Origin: PoT sp049331405
GTDB lineage: Bacteria; Planctomycetota; Planctomycetia; Isosphaerales; Isosphaeraceae
Length of the DNA: 64,000 bases
Assembly (NCBI RefSeq): GCF_049331405.1
Contig: NZ_CP186274.1
Coordinates: 8,494,001 to 8,558,000, forward strand
Direction of reading: 5' to 3'
Both the position numbers and the translations under genes were made by a program. Every line of letters starts with the position of its first letter. Within the stretch, counting starts at the first letter, position 1. This document shows, one piece after another, positions 53,296 through 61,700 of the stretch. The notes beneath the pieces were generated by a model that was not told the DNA's origin, did no database searches, and was given only the letters and a program-made list of their open reading frames with translations.

Positions 53296-53760
53296 TCAGC
53301 CGATCCTCGTCGCGGTGACGGCGGGGACGACGGGTACGGGAGGCGTCGGCGCGGGGCGGGAGACTTCCTCGGGCTCGACGCTGGGCTTGGCGTCGAGGAG
53401 TCGTCGCATCGCCACTTCATATCCGACAATGCGAATATTTTCGAGGATCCGCACGGCCCGGGAGCAGCCGATCCCGCGGGCGAGTTCGAGGACCTCGCGT
53501 TCCTCGGTCGATAGGGGGTCGGTCGAACGAGCGGGGTCGTGCTCGAGGGTATCGTCGGCGAGATAATCGAGGGAAACCCCGACGGCCCGAGCGAGACGGA
53601 ACGCATTTTCGAGCCCGGGGCGCGACTTACCCGCGAGGATCCGAGAGATTTCGGAGTCGCTGACCTTGGATATCTTCGCCAGCTTCTGGCCATTCAAGCC
53701 CCGGCGGAGCATCTGGGCCATGAGCTTCCTTTGGAGGGGAGAGGCCTTTTCGGCGTCCAT
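53296..53760 (-). CDS. XRE-family helix-turn-helix regulator
   Basis: The 154-residue protein has an N-terminal HTH (QRKLMAQMLRRGLNGQKLAKISKVSDSEISRILAGKSRPGLENAFRLARAVGVSLDYL, residues 10-67). A short helical middle with LSTEEREVLELARGIG and a Pro/Val-rich C-terminal tail follow. ATG 53760 is favoured by GAGGA seven bases upstream. It looks like a solitary regulator of unknown targets. It is convergent with the acyltransferase gene. Confidence 0.85.
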   Translation of the reverse strand: MDAEKASPLQRKLMAQMLRRGLNGQKLAKISKVSDSEISRILAGKSRPGLENAFRLARAVGVSLDYLADDTLEHDPARSTDPLSTEEREVLELARGIGCSRAVRILENIRIVGYEVAMRRLLDAKPSVEPEEVSRPAPTPPVPVVPAVTATRIG

Positions 53761-54039
53761 CTGAAAGTCCTCGGCGAAGCGGCAAAAGGAGGGATAATTT
53801 CCTAATCCCACGCTCTCGGGTATAGCATACTCCCGGGACCCGACAACCGCCCATCCTAAACTTGCAAGATTATCCTCGTATCATCAGCGTTGCTCACTTG
53901 GATGATAATCATACCATCCAATGAGACCAATGCATGCGCGTAGAGGAACGGGCGGAGAAGGAGGCGCGGGCGGTCCTGGCTATCTAAAACGGCGGGAGAG
54001 CGGGACAGTCGACGGCGGGCAGGGCCGCCGTCGCGCCGA

Positions 54040-55044
54040 TCACGAGGCGCGACGGACGACGTACTGGGTCAAGGTTTTGAGGACGGTCTTGGCGGGAGAT
54101 TCCGGCAGGTCATCGAGCCGAGAGCAGGCTTGGGCGGCGAAGTAGCGGGCCCGATCCCAGGAGTATTCCAGGGCGTCGGAGCCGTCGAGGTAGGAGCGGA
54201 GGAGGCTACGGTCGGGCTCGGGTTCGGCGAGCATCTGGCGAATCTTGTCGGCCGCCGAGGGCTCGACCGTGTTGAGCAGGCGGATCAGCGGGAGCGTGAG
54301 CTTCTGCTTCTCGAGGTCGGTGCCGAGGCTCTTGCCGGTCGTGCGCTCCTCGCCCCAGAGGTCGAGCACGTCGTCGGCGATCTGGAAGGCGATGCCGAGG
54401 TCCCGGCCATACTCTTCCATGTCGTCGACCCGGCTCTGCGAGGCGCCCGCATAGTGGGCACCGAGGCGGCAGGAGACGGCGGTCAGCTCGGCGGTCTTGC
54501 CCCGGACGATGGAGTAGTAAGTATCCTCGTCGAGGACGAGGTTCCCACGGTTGTGGATCTGCTGCATCTCCCCTTCGCAGACGAGGTTGGTCGCATGCCC
54601 GATCCAGCGGCAGGCGAGGGTCGTCTCGAGGGAGGCGGCGAGGTGGAAGGCGTGGGTGAAGAGGTAGTCGCCCAGCAGGACGGCCGTCTCGTTGCCCCAC
54701 TCGGCGTTGACGGTCGCCGCGTGGCGCCTGATCATCGCCTCGTCGAGGATGTCGTCGTGCACAAGTGTCGCCGTGTGGATCATCTCGACGACGGCGGCGA
54801 GCACGGGGTGGGCCGGCTGTACCGAACCGCAGGCCTGGGCCGTGAGCAGGACGAGGGCCGGGCGGATGCGCTTGCCCTGGAAGTCCGAGCAGTGGTCGAC
54901 GAGCTGCTGCACGAACGGATAATGGCTGCCCAGCTCCTCGGCGAAGATCCGTTCGGACTCGGCCAGTTCGGCGGCGATGGGCGCATAGATAGCCGCGAGT
55001 TTGCGGCTCGTTTCCTCAGCCTTCAAGAGAGATCGCGAGGACAT
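54040..55044 (-). CDS. Trans-isoprenyl diphosphate synthase (polyprenyl synthetase)
   Basis: This all-helical enzyme extends allylic diphosphates with isopentenyl diphosphate for quinone side chains or lipid carriers. The 334-residue protein has GKRIRP at 57-62, the first aspartate motif HDDILD (97-101) and the second QIADDVLDLW (224-228). The region ahead of the first motif (VVEMIHTATLVHDD) has medium-sized residues typical of long-chain (C35-C50) rather than farnesyl enzymes. Chain length cannot be proven from sequence. Confidence 0.92.
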   Translation of the reverse strand: MSSRSLLKAEETSRKLAAIYAPIAAELAESERIFAEELGSHYPFVQQLVDHCSDFQGKRIRPALVLLTAQACGSVQPAHPVLAAVVEMIHTATLVHDDILDEAMIRRHAATVNAEWGNETAVLLGDYLFTHAFHLAASLETTLACRWIGHATNLVCEGEMQQIHNRGNLVLDEDTYYSIVRGKTAELTAVSCRLGAHYAGASQSRVDDMEEYGRDLGIAFQIADDVLDLWGEERTTGKSLGTDLEKQKLTLPLIRLLNTVEPSAADKIRQMLAEPEPDRSLLRSYLDGSDALEYSWDRARYFAAQACSRLDDLPESPAKTVLKTLTQYVVRRAS

Positions 55045-55189
55045 CCCACCACTCCCGAGTAGCTCGTCGACCCTTCACCGAGCACCGCAGGCCGAACTTC
55101 GGCGGAGCGAATTCGATCGACCCAAGGTGTCGCGAGGCGTCTCCAAGAATCCGGTCATCAAAAATCTCGGCGCGAGTCCTTCGAGGAGG

Positions 55190-55669
55190 TCAATCCGGCC
55201 CCCGCCGGTAGTGACCACTGCGCCCGCCCGTCTTTTCCTCAAGCTGAATCTGGGTGATCGCCATGCTTCGATCGACCGACTTGCACATGTCGTAGATCGT
55301 GAGGGCGGCGACGCTGACCGCGGTCAGCGCCTCCATCTCGACCCCGGTCCTGGCCGTGACACGCGCCAGGGCTTCGATCCGGATCGAGGCGTCATCCGCA
55401 AACTGGAAGGAGACTTCCACGCCGTCCAGCCCGATCGGGTGGCAGAGGGGGATGAGATCCCCCGTCCGCTTCGCCCCCATGATCCCCGCCAGGCGGGCGA
55501 CCTCGAGGACGTCCCCTTTCGCCAGGCGACGATCTCGAATCAAGGCCAGGGTGGCGGGTTCCATCAAGACGACGGCGCTGGCCTTTGCAGTCCGAAGGGT
55601 GACGTCCTTGGAGGATACGTCAACCATCCGGCTCGCGCCTTCGCTGTCGAAATGGGTCAGCTCCGCCAT
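55190..55669 (-). CDS. moaC: Cyclic pyranopterin monophosphate synthase MoaC
   Basis: MoaC acts with MoaA to form cyclic pyranopterin monophosphate in molybdenum cofactor synthesis. The 159-residue product contains AGIMGAKRTGDLIPLCHPIGLDGVEV-type central sequence, GVEMEALTAVSVAALTIYDMCKSVD and the C-terminal SIAITxIxLxxKTGGxSGHY-like end (SMAITQIQLEEKTGGRSGHY). All catalytic lysines and acidic residues of the family are in these blocks. A TAGAAT element 35-40 bp upstream may be its -10. moaA is not in the window. Confidence 0.95.
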   Translation of the reverse strand: MAELTHFDSEGASRMVDVSSKDVTLRTAKASAVVLMEPATLALIRDRRLAKGDVLEVARLAGIMGAKRTGDLIPLCHPIGLDGVEVSFQFADDASIRIEALARVTARTGVEMEALTAVSVAALTIYDMCKSVDRSMAITQIQLEEKTGGRSGHYRRGPD

Positions 55670-55727
55670 CCGACCGTCCTTGTTTCAATTTCTTCTGAAC
55701 GTATTCTACAGAGCGTCGCCATGTTTG

Positions 55728-57362
55728 CTAGGGGGATGCACGCGTTTCCGAAAGAGAGGGGGAATCTGCCGACGATCTCGGCGATCCTCCGAAATCCCAG
55801 AGCCCCGAGAGCCAGACCCCCTGTCGGCTCCGCAGCAGGATCGGTTTCCCCGCCTCGAGCCGCTTCTTGAGTGCCGGCTTCCAGTACGCCGTCCGCCTCG
55901 AGACGACGACCCACCTGGCTTTCAGGGCCTTGTCCTCATCCCCGAGCACCAGGCCGTCGCGGGCCATGAGCCGGGTGGTCGAGGCCATCCCCTGGGTGGG
56001 GTAGAGGGTCGGTGCCAGGGCGGCGGTATCGCCGGGTCTGGCTTCCTTCGCGAGTCGGTCGAGCAATGTCGAATCGACGGCGTCGTTCCAGTACGTCAGT
56101 TCGAGTCCGAGGCGCTCGGCGCCGGGCAGACCGCCGACGAGCAGGTTGTAGTAGCTCAGGCCGAACGGGTGCGTCGACACCAGGCCGAATCCCTGGGCCA
56201 CCAGGAATATCGACAGGAGCCCTCTCCGAACTCGATGAGGACCCGCCCACTCCCATCCCTTCGAGAAACCGAGGCCGATCACGACGGCCCAGAGCGGGAA
56301 GACGACCAGGAAGAGCCTCTCGCCGTCATAAACCGGGATCCGGGTGCTGAAGAGAATCAGGAAGAAGAGGATCGCCCCCCAGAGCAACCACGAGAACCGG
56401 TCGCGACGCCCTGCGAAAACCCCGATCCCCCCGAGCAGGTGCAGACCGACCGGCACCGTCACCAGGAAGTAGAACCAGGGGTAGTGCCAGGGTACGTCCC
56501 TGTCCGCGAACACCTGGCCGAAGTAGAGCACCTGGATCGACGTCCGCTCGACCCCGGTCCCAGCGTAGGCGCGAAGCCGCTCCAAAGAGTGGTGCCAGAG
56601 CCAGGGCCAGCCCAGCAGATACACGCCGAACCCGCCGACTCCCCAGGCAACCCACCCCAACAGTACCTTGCCTGACCTGTTTCGAGCCGTCAGCACCCAC
56701 CAGAGAAACAGGATGGGGGCCAGGAACCAGGCGTGAATCTTCGTGAGCAGGGCCAATCCCCACGCCAGCCCCGCGAGGAACATGAAAAGCCAGTTGCGGG
56801 ATTGCCGGAGGGCGAACTCCGTCGTCAGAAGGCCCAGGATCCAGAAGAGGCAGAGGAAGGTGTCGAGCGCCCCGAGATGGGCATGCGCGAAGAGTCTGGG
56901 CATGGCCAGCATCGCGAACCCGGACCCGGAAGCCGCCGCGCGGCCGTAGTGCGACCCAGCCGTCCAGACGATCAGCCCCACCAGCAAAGCGAAGCAGACC
57001 GCCGGGGCGACTCGCGCGGCATGGATGTAAAGCCGTAAGGGGTCGGGGCCCCCCATGAGGAACATCTCGATCGGCTCGCCCAGAGTCGAGGCTATGCCGA
57101 GCAGCCAGCGCCCGAGCGGCGGATGCTCGGCGTTGTCGCGGAAGACCATGTCGACGACCTCGGGCCGGAAGAATCCCGAACCTCGGGCGAAGAGGGTGGC
57201 GATGTACGTCCGCCCCGGCCGCACGTCGAGCGGTTCGTCGACCGTGATCCCGATCCCGCCGATCGTCCCGACCGTCGCCAGGAGGGCGAGGAGGGTCCAG
57301 GCGAGGGTCAACTTCCCCAGGGACCAGAAGGGCTTCTTCGCTGCGAGAGGTCGTTCAGTCAT
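55728..57362 (-). CDS. Glycosyltransferase family 39-like membrane protein
   Basis: This is the second GT-C-fold protein of the window, 544 residues from ATG 57362. After a short basic N-terminus, a helix leads to GITVDEPLDVRPG with an acidic pair (Asp42, Glu43) in the first extracytoplasmic loop. NAEHPPLGRWLLGI follows, a stretch typical of PMT/ArnT-like proteins (HPPLG). Ten or so helices and a soluble C-terminal domain (TLLDRLAKEARPGDTAALAPTLYP onwards) follow. Sugar donor and acceptor are unknown. It starts 58 bp upstream of moaC on the same strand. The frame extends to 57428 but the extension is not hydrophobic or conserved. Confidence 0.82.
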   Translation of the reverse strand: MTERPLAAKKPFWSLGKLTLAWTLLALLATVGTIGGIGITVDEPLDVRPGRTYIATLFARGSGFFRPEVVDMVFRDNAEHPPLGRWLLGIASTLGEPIEMFLMGGPDPLRLYIHAARVAPAVCFALLVGLIVWTAGSHYGRAAASGSGFAMLAMPRLFAHAHLGALDTFLCLFWILGLLTTEFALRQSRNWLFMFLAGLAWGLALLTKIHAWFLAPILFLWWVLTARNRSGKVLLGWVAWGVGGFGVYLLGWPWLWHHSLERLRAYAGTGVERTSIQVLYFGQVFADRDVPWHYPWFYFLVTVPVGLHLLGGIGVFAGRRDRFSWLLWGAILFFLILFSTRIPVYDGERLFLVVFPLWAVVIGLGFSKGWEWAGPHRVRRGLLSIFLVAQGFGLVSTHPFGLSYYNLLVGGLPGAERLGLELTYWNDAVDSTLLDRLAKEARPGDTAALAPTLYPTQGMASTTRLMARDGLVLGDEDKALKARWVVVSRRTAYWKPALKKRLEAGKPILLRSRQGVWLSGLWDFGGSPRSSADSPSLSETRASP

Positions 57363-57535
57363 GGGGGCGGGTTTCTTGAGAACCTTCGCGGTCTTGGCGT
57401 TGTCTGGTTCGATGAGGCCGGCCAGCATCCGGGAGGATTATGAGCGATCCCGGCTTCCCGGGCGAGGGGCCGGTTCCGAGGAGGACGGGAGTCGTCGGGA
57501 TGGAGGCGGGCGACGAATGCGTATCCGGGAGGCGG

Positions 57536-57594
57536 GAAAAGGGAACGAGCCCGAGGTTCGCCCCGGCGTTGGCCAGGGAGTACCTCGGGCTCGT
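57536..57594 (-). terminator. Terminator hairpin after the HTH-receiver gene
   Basis: A perfect 13-bp stem (57545-57557 with 57582-57594) with a 24-nt loop has a T/C-rich tail on the minus strand. It lies 47 bp after the HTH-receiver stop and before the GT39-like gene. Confidence 0.6.
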
Positions 57595-57640
57595 CACTGG
57601 AGAGGCCCTTTTGTGAAGGGGAGATGCTCTCCGCTTCGGA

Positions 57641-58216
57641 TCAGGGCTCGTCGGCCTTCTTCTGGGAGATGAGACGGCGGACTCGCTCGGCGAGCAGAGC
57701 GCCGTCGAACGGCTTCTTGAACGCGTCGTTGAAGCCGATGGCATACAGCTCTTCGTTCGGTTCGTCGCTGGTCAGGGCGACGAGGATCGTCGAGATGTGA
57801 TCCTGGCTCTTTCGAAGGTTCTGGGCGATCTGGCCGGCCTCGATGCGGCCGACGGCCAGGTCGATCACGATGCAGTCCGGGTGGAAGCTTTCCGCCCGAA
57901 TGCCCGCTTCGAAGCCCGACGCGGCGGTCTCGATGCGGAAATCGTCGCCCTCGCGGAGTTGGTCGCGGAGGCTGGACAGCAGGGGAGCGTCGGCGCCCAC
58001 TACCAGGATTTTATGGTAAACCTCCGCTTCGAGATCACCCAAGGGCATGTTGTGCTCCTTGAGGAACCGAAGCAGATGCTCGCGAGGGATACGACGATCC
58101 TGCGAACCCGGAATGCGATATCCACGCAAGCGGCCCGAATCGAACCACTTGGAAACGGTACGAGGCGCGACTTTGCAAATCTTCGCGACCTGACCGGTTG
58201 TAAACACCTTCTTCAT
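57641..58216 (-). CDS. Excisionase/MerR-type HTH fused to a response-regulator receiver domain
   Basis: The 191-residue protein has an N-terminal winged helix of the excisionase/MerR kind (FTTGQVAKICKVAPRTVSKWFDSGRLRGYRIPGSQDRRIP, residues 5-44). A receiver-like domain follows: Asp119 in CIVIDLAVGR is the phospho-acceptor position, Thr149 (ALTSDE) and Lys168 (FKKPFD) are present. The usual acidic pair after the first strand reads VVGADAP (Gly74, Ala75, Asp76), so metal binding may be altered. The domain order (DNA-binding first) is the reverse of common response regulators. ATG 58216 has GGAG nine bases upstream; longer frames to 58366 add no domain. A strong candidate for a regulator of nearby or distant genes. 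Confidence 0.8.
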   Translation of the reverse strand: MKKVFTTGQVAKICKVAPRTVSKWFDSGRLRGYRIPGSQDRRIPREHLLRFLKEHNMPLGDLEAEVYHKILVVGADAPLLSSLRDQLREGDDFRIETAASGFEAGIRAESFHPDCIVIDLAVGRIEAGQIAQNLRKSQDHISTILVALTSDEPNEELYAIGFNDAFKKPFDGALLAERVRRLISQKKADEP

Positions 58217-58748
58217 GTCGAGGACTCCACTCGCCCTGATTTGGTGCGAGACCTCGGAGGTTTCCTCACCCCTCCGGAATGACCCATGTCGGCGCGGTGA
58301 CAGTCCCGGCTCATCGAGCCACGTCCGTCGTTTCGAGTGACGGTCGCGGCCGAGTAGAGACGGCAATCATGGAAGACGCTCCGACCCCGCTCCCAACCCT
58401 CGCCGTTCTCGCTCGCTTCGGGCCTCGACAAGACGTTGTCATCTCGGAGAGAACCCTTCCGTGAGCGAGGGGGAAACGCCTCGGCGATACGCGTCCCCCC
58501 GTCGAGAGTCGAGCACTCCTCGCCCATTGGCGAGGAGTTGTTCGGTCTAGGGCCACCAAGAGGTCAATCTCTGGCCTCCGTGCCGTAGCGGACCTGACCG
58601 TCAAGACTATTTTTCGAGCGGCGCGGCGTGCGACTTTAGAATGGACCAGGACTAGCTCGAACAAACGAGCGAATACTGGCAGGGATAGGAGCTGGGGCGG
58701 GATTCCGAATCGGAGGAAATGCGCAAGACAGGGTCGACTTTGCAGGCT
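58217..58748. other. Intergenic region with one hairpin, no recognised gene
   Basis: About 530 bp lie between the HTH-receiver gene and the terminator of the FlgI-like gene. A hairpin at 58515-58538 (ACTCCTCGCC/GGCGAGGAGT, loop CATT) is the only structure seen. Several TTGACC-like words occur on the minus strand near 58562-58567 and 58595-58605, without well-spaced -10 elements. Confidence 0.5.
58515..58538. repeat. Hairpin in the upstream region of the HTH-receiver gene
   Basis: A perfect 10-bp inverted repeat with a 4-nt loop. It may be an operator, or a structured leader of the regulator's mRNA, about 300 bp before its start. Confidence 0.4.
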
Positions 58749-58787
58749 AAAAAGGCATGAAGCCCCCCTCTTTGCTTCGAGGAGGGC
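58749..58787 (-). terminator. Terminator of the FlgI-like/HEAT gene
   Basis: On the minus strand a 9-bp GC-rich stem with one G-U pair and an 8-nt loop is followed a few bases later by a TTTTT run. It lies 26-65 bp after the stop. Confidence 0.65.
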
Positions 58788-58813
58788 CCCATGGATCACC
58801 GCGGAGAAATTCC

Positions 58814-60625
58814 TCAGTCGCCGGAGAAGAGGCGACGGAAGAACCCCTTCTTCTTGGAGTTGAGGCTCGCCTTCTTGACTTCCTCGTCCTTCTTGGACGG
58901 ATCCTTCCCAAAGATCGCGATCTGGTCATACAGCTCGGTGGGGACGGGCACGGCGTCCACGACGAGCGGACCCGAGAGGTTCCGCTGCTTGTTCGCCCCC
59001 TGGAGCAGGCTCACGACGTCGGGATACTTGGCCCCGAGATTCGCCACGCGACGGATGGCGTCGGCCACCTCGAGCGTGGAGAGGGTCTTCTCGTCCTCGC
59101 CATGCGCGGCCGAGACGATCTTGCTGATGAACAACTGCTCGTCGCCGTCCGAGGCGTTCAGCATGAGCGGACCGTTCGACAGGACGATCGGGGTGAGCAG
59201 TTTCTGGTCGCGACCGAAGATCACGATCTCGCTCCGCTTCGTCCGGGCGAGGTGGATCATGGGCGGACCTTCGCAATCGATCACATACAGGGAGAACGGG
59301 TCGACCGCGGCGTTGCGGGGTCGACGGTAGGCACTCGAGAGCGCGACGGCCATCGACTCGCTCGCCTCCTCGGGATCGGGCTGCACGTCGATCACCCGCA
59401 GACGGCCGAGGAACGGGCTGTTCTCGTCGAGAGTTCGGAGCGCATCGAAGGCCCCGTAGCGAACCTCGACGTCGGCGACGTCCATGAGCTTGACGAGTTT
59501 CGACTGTGCGCGAGTCTGGTCGCTCGACGCGTTCGCGGCACAGGCGGCCAGGGCGGCGAGGGCGTGGGCCCGGAGCTTCGGCTCCTTGATGACGACGTCG
59601 CCGAGGATCTCGGCGCCGGAATCATCCTTGAGATAGGCGAGGGACTCGGCCGCGAGGAACCGGACCTGAGAGTTGTCGCTCTTCAATCCTTCCTTCAGCG
59701 TGTCCGCGGCCGTCGGCCCGAGGGCCTCGAGCTTCAAGGCGGCGATCCCCGCCTTCGTCGGATCCATGAGTTCCTTGCCCCATTGCTCCATCCTCGTCTG
59801 ACGGAGGGCGGGGAGGTCGACGAGGGGCAGGACTTTCACGACCCGGAAGTAGCGATAGTAGTTGTGGTGATAGACCTTCGGGACCTTCAGCTCGAGGTAT
59901 GTGTCCTTCTTGGCCGTGGCCACGCCCTTGAGCTGGACCCCTTCGTGGAGGGGGAACCGCTGATTCAGCATCGCCTCGATGAGGGCCGACGTGCGGAAGC
60001 TGCGCCGGCTATCCTTGAGGACGAGATTGAACGGGGTCGCCTTCTTGACCTTGCCGCCCCCGAGGACTCGGCCGAGCTTGGGATCCGTCGGCTTGGCCTC
60101 GCTGCCGACCATCACCGGCCCCTGGGCGGTCGCCTGCTCGGGACCTTCCTTGGGGGTGCCCCCCAGGACGAGCGTCTCGCGCAAGCGGCACGAGATCAGG
60201 CTGCCGCCGGCCAGGCTCTTCGTCGCGCAGCCGGGCGGGACTTCCAGTTCCACGTCGAGCCGGTCCGTCTGGTCGACCCCGACCGGCACCTTCAGCTTCA
60301 CGATCACCATCGAGAAATGGGGGTCGGCCAGGATCTGGTTCGGATCCTCGACGCCGGCCTTCCTCATATCCTCGATGAGGTGCTCTCGGTACCACGAATT
60401 CGGAGAATCGGCGCCGGTATTGTCGAGCCCGGCAACCAGGCCCACCCCTTCGAGCTTCTGCTCGGAAGGCATCGGAATGTAGGCGACATCGCCGATCGAT
60501 TCCTCCGCCTTAGGAGGAGGACCCTCGATCCGCTTCTTCTTGGGGGCTGCGCCAGCCAATATCAACGCGGCGATGACCCATAGGGCCGCCGGGAACCAGC
60601 CGCGCTTCGCGTCTGTCCGCCTCAT
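58814..60625 (-). CDS. Exported protein with FlgI (P-ring)-like domain and HEAT-like repeats
   Basis: From ATG 60625 (603 aa; AAGGAGG seven bases upstream) there is a signal or anchor segment (residues 10-26). A region from about 55 to 275 follows that reads like flagellar P-ring protein FlgI: KLEGVGLVAGLDNTGA, DRLDVELEVPPGCATKSLAGGSLISCRL and GRVLGGGKVKKATPFNLVL with RSFRTSALIEAML. Residues 284-400 contain HEAT-like helical repeats (PTAADTLKEGLKSDNSQVRFLAAESLAYL). The last 200 residues are of mixed fold and end in a basic tail. No other flagellar genes are near. The combination suggests a P-ring-like oligomer used in another envelope structure; this is inference. Confidence 0.7.
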   Translation of the reverse strand: MRRTDAKRGWFPAALWVIAALILAGAAPKKKRIEGPPPKAEESIGDVAYIPMPSEQKLEGVGLVAGLDNTGADSPNSWYREHLIEDMRKAGVEDPNQILADPHFSMVIVKLKVPVGVDQTDRLDVELEVPPGCATKSLAGGSLISCRLRETLVLGGTPKEGPEQATAQGPVMVGSEAKPTDPKLGRVLGGGKVKKATPFNLVLKDSRRSFRTSALIEAMLNQRFPLHEGVQLKGVATAKKDTYLELKVPKVYHHNYYRYFRVVKVLPLVDLPALRQTRMEQWGKELMDPTKAGIAALKLEALGPTAADTLKEGLKSDNSQVRFLAAESLAYLKDDSGAEILGDVVIKEPKLRAHALAALAACAANASSDQTRAQSKLVKLMDVADVEVRYGAFDALRTLDENSPFLGRLRVIDVQPDPEEASESMAVALSSAYRRPRNAAVDPFSLYVIDCEGPPMIHLARTKRSEIVIFGRDQKLLTPIVLSNGPLMLNASDGDEQLFISKIVSAAHGEDEKTLSTLEVADAIRRVANLGAKYPDVVSLLQGANKQRNLSGPLVVDAVPVPTELYDQIAIFGKDPSKKDEEVKKASLNSKKKGFFRRLFSGD

Positions 60626-60744
60626 CGACCTGCCTCCTTGCACACCGCATAGGGGAGAACCCCCGTTCACAGCCCGAGAATCAGCCGTGATCTTGAAAAA
60701 TGTCTCCGCGCGACCACAATCCTTGTGGATCGAACGGCGGTCGG

Positions 60745-60773
60745 ACTCTATGGGGTTTCCAAAAAATGGTCAA
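60745..60773 (-). promoter_or_regulatory. Promoter of the FlgI-like gene
   Basis: On the minus strand TTGACC (60768-60773) and TAGAGT (60745-60750) are separated by exactly 17 bp. The words are identical to the csrA promoter. The predicted leader is about 115 nt. Confidence 0.65.
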
Positions 60774-61115
60774 GTCGAGATCGAGGGGAAGAACTTGAGG
60801 TTTTCTTAGGACCGGACCTGAGCAATCCTTTGAGCAGACGTGTGTCCGCGAACATCAAATGTATCAAATTTTTATGCAACCATCCCGGCGCGAGCGGCGG
60901 CGAGGTTGACATTTTTTTCGCCGGGGCCGGTTCGCAACAAACAATCTCTTAACAATGAGTTGCGCATCATCCTCGTCCGGTTTCGGCCCCCAAGGAGCGG
61001 AATTCCGCGAGGTCGGACTGAACGTTCCGGCCATTTCAACGTACTATGCATTAGAACCGACTTGTGACTCGTGTTGGATCGGGTCGGCGGAAGTCGGGGC
61101 CCTCTGAGTCAGAAA
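60774..61115. other. Intergenic region, moderately AT-rich, no gene seen
   Basis: The region lies between the FlgI-like promoter and a small plus-strand ORF. A TTGACA at 60906-60911 followed by a T7 run has no good -10 partner. It contains patches such as ATCAAATTTTTATG with lower GC than the genes around. Confidence 0.4.
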
Positions 61116-61412
61116 ATGACTGCGGATTTGCAGAAAATGAACCAGCACGACCCAGCCGCCTTCGCCGCGGAAGTTCGTGACCTTGCCTCCCGAGCCCACC
61201 GCGAGTTGACCAGCCACGACGCCTCACCCACGGAACTCCGCCTCCTCTCCCGGCGCATCTCGCGCATCAGAGATGAGATGGACTTCATGATCTCGGACGA
61301 ACTCTCCGAGTGGTTGGATAATCTCGGCGATCGGGTTGAATCGCGAGAGGCGGGCAAGATGAACTACGCCCCCAAGCATCGCGCCGTGCGTCGGACGCCG
61401 GCCCGCTCCTGA
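61116..61412 (+). CDS. Small helical hypothetical protein
   Basis: The 98-residue product from ATG 61116 is almost entirely helical and charged: MNQHDPAAFAAEVRDLASRAHRELTSHDAS, then ELRLLSRRISRIRDEMDFMISDELSEWLDNLGDRVE and a basic tail. I do not recognise it. The codon third positions are GC-rich in the core, which supports a real gene. There is no strong ribosome site, and a GTG at 61071 is an alternative start. Confidence 0.5.
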   Translation: MTADLQKMNQHDPAAFAAEVRDLASRAHRELTSHDASPTELRLLSRRISRIRDEMDFMISDELSEWLDNLGDRVESREAGKMNYAPKHRAVRRTPARS

Positions 61413-61700
61413 CGCGACGAGAGCGTCAGGGCACCCGACATAATCTGACTTGAAGCGAATGGTATTGGACTTGGCTCCGTCAGACCAAACCGTCATGACC
61501 GCCACCCGCGCCAGGAGCGAGTGACGGAGAACCTTCGTTCCCTACCCGTAACGACCCACCCCTCGACCTGAAGTCGCCTCTTTGAATCCGGAGCAGAAGT
61601 GGAAGACCAGCCGGCGCAAGCCAGAGCTGGTCTCCATGGGGTCGTTTAAACACCGACCGGGCTCGCGGTCTTCTCGACGCATCGAGCTCCTAGCTCAATC
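61413..61700. other. Intergenic region without a recognised gene
   Basis: About 290 bp separate the small ORF from the convergent asparaginase gene. No terminator hairpin of convincing quality is seen. Confidence 0.45.

Noticed and set aside
58757..60583. 608-codon frame antisense to the FlgI-like gene
   Set aside because: The minus-strand gene has a strong ribosome site, promoter and domain matches; the plus frame has none.
60906..60911. TTGACA hexamer as promoter for the small plus-strand ORF
   Set aside because: No acceptable -10 at 16-18 bp; kept only as a note in the intergenic entry.
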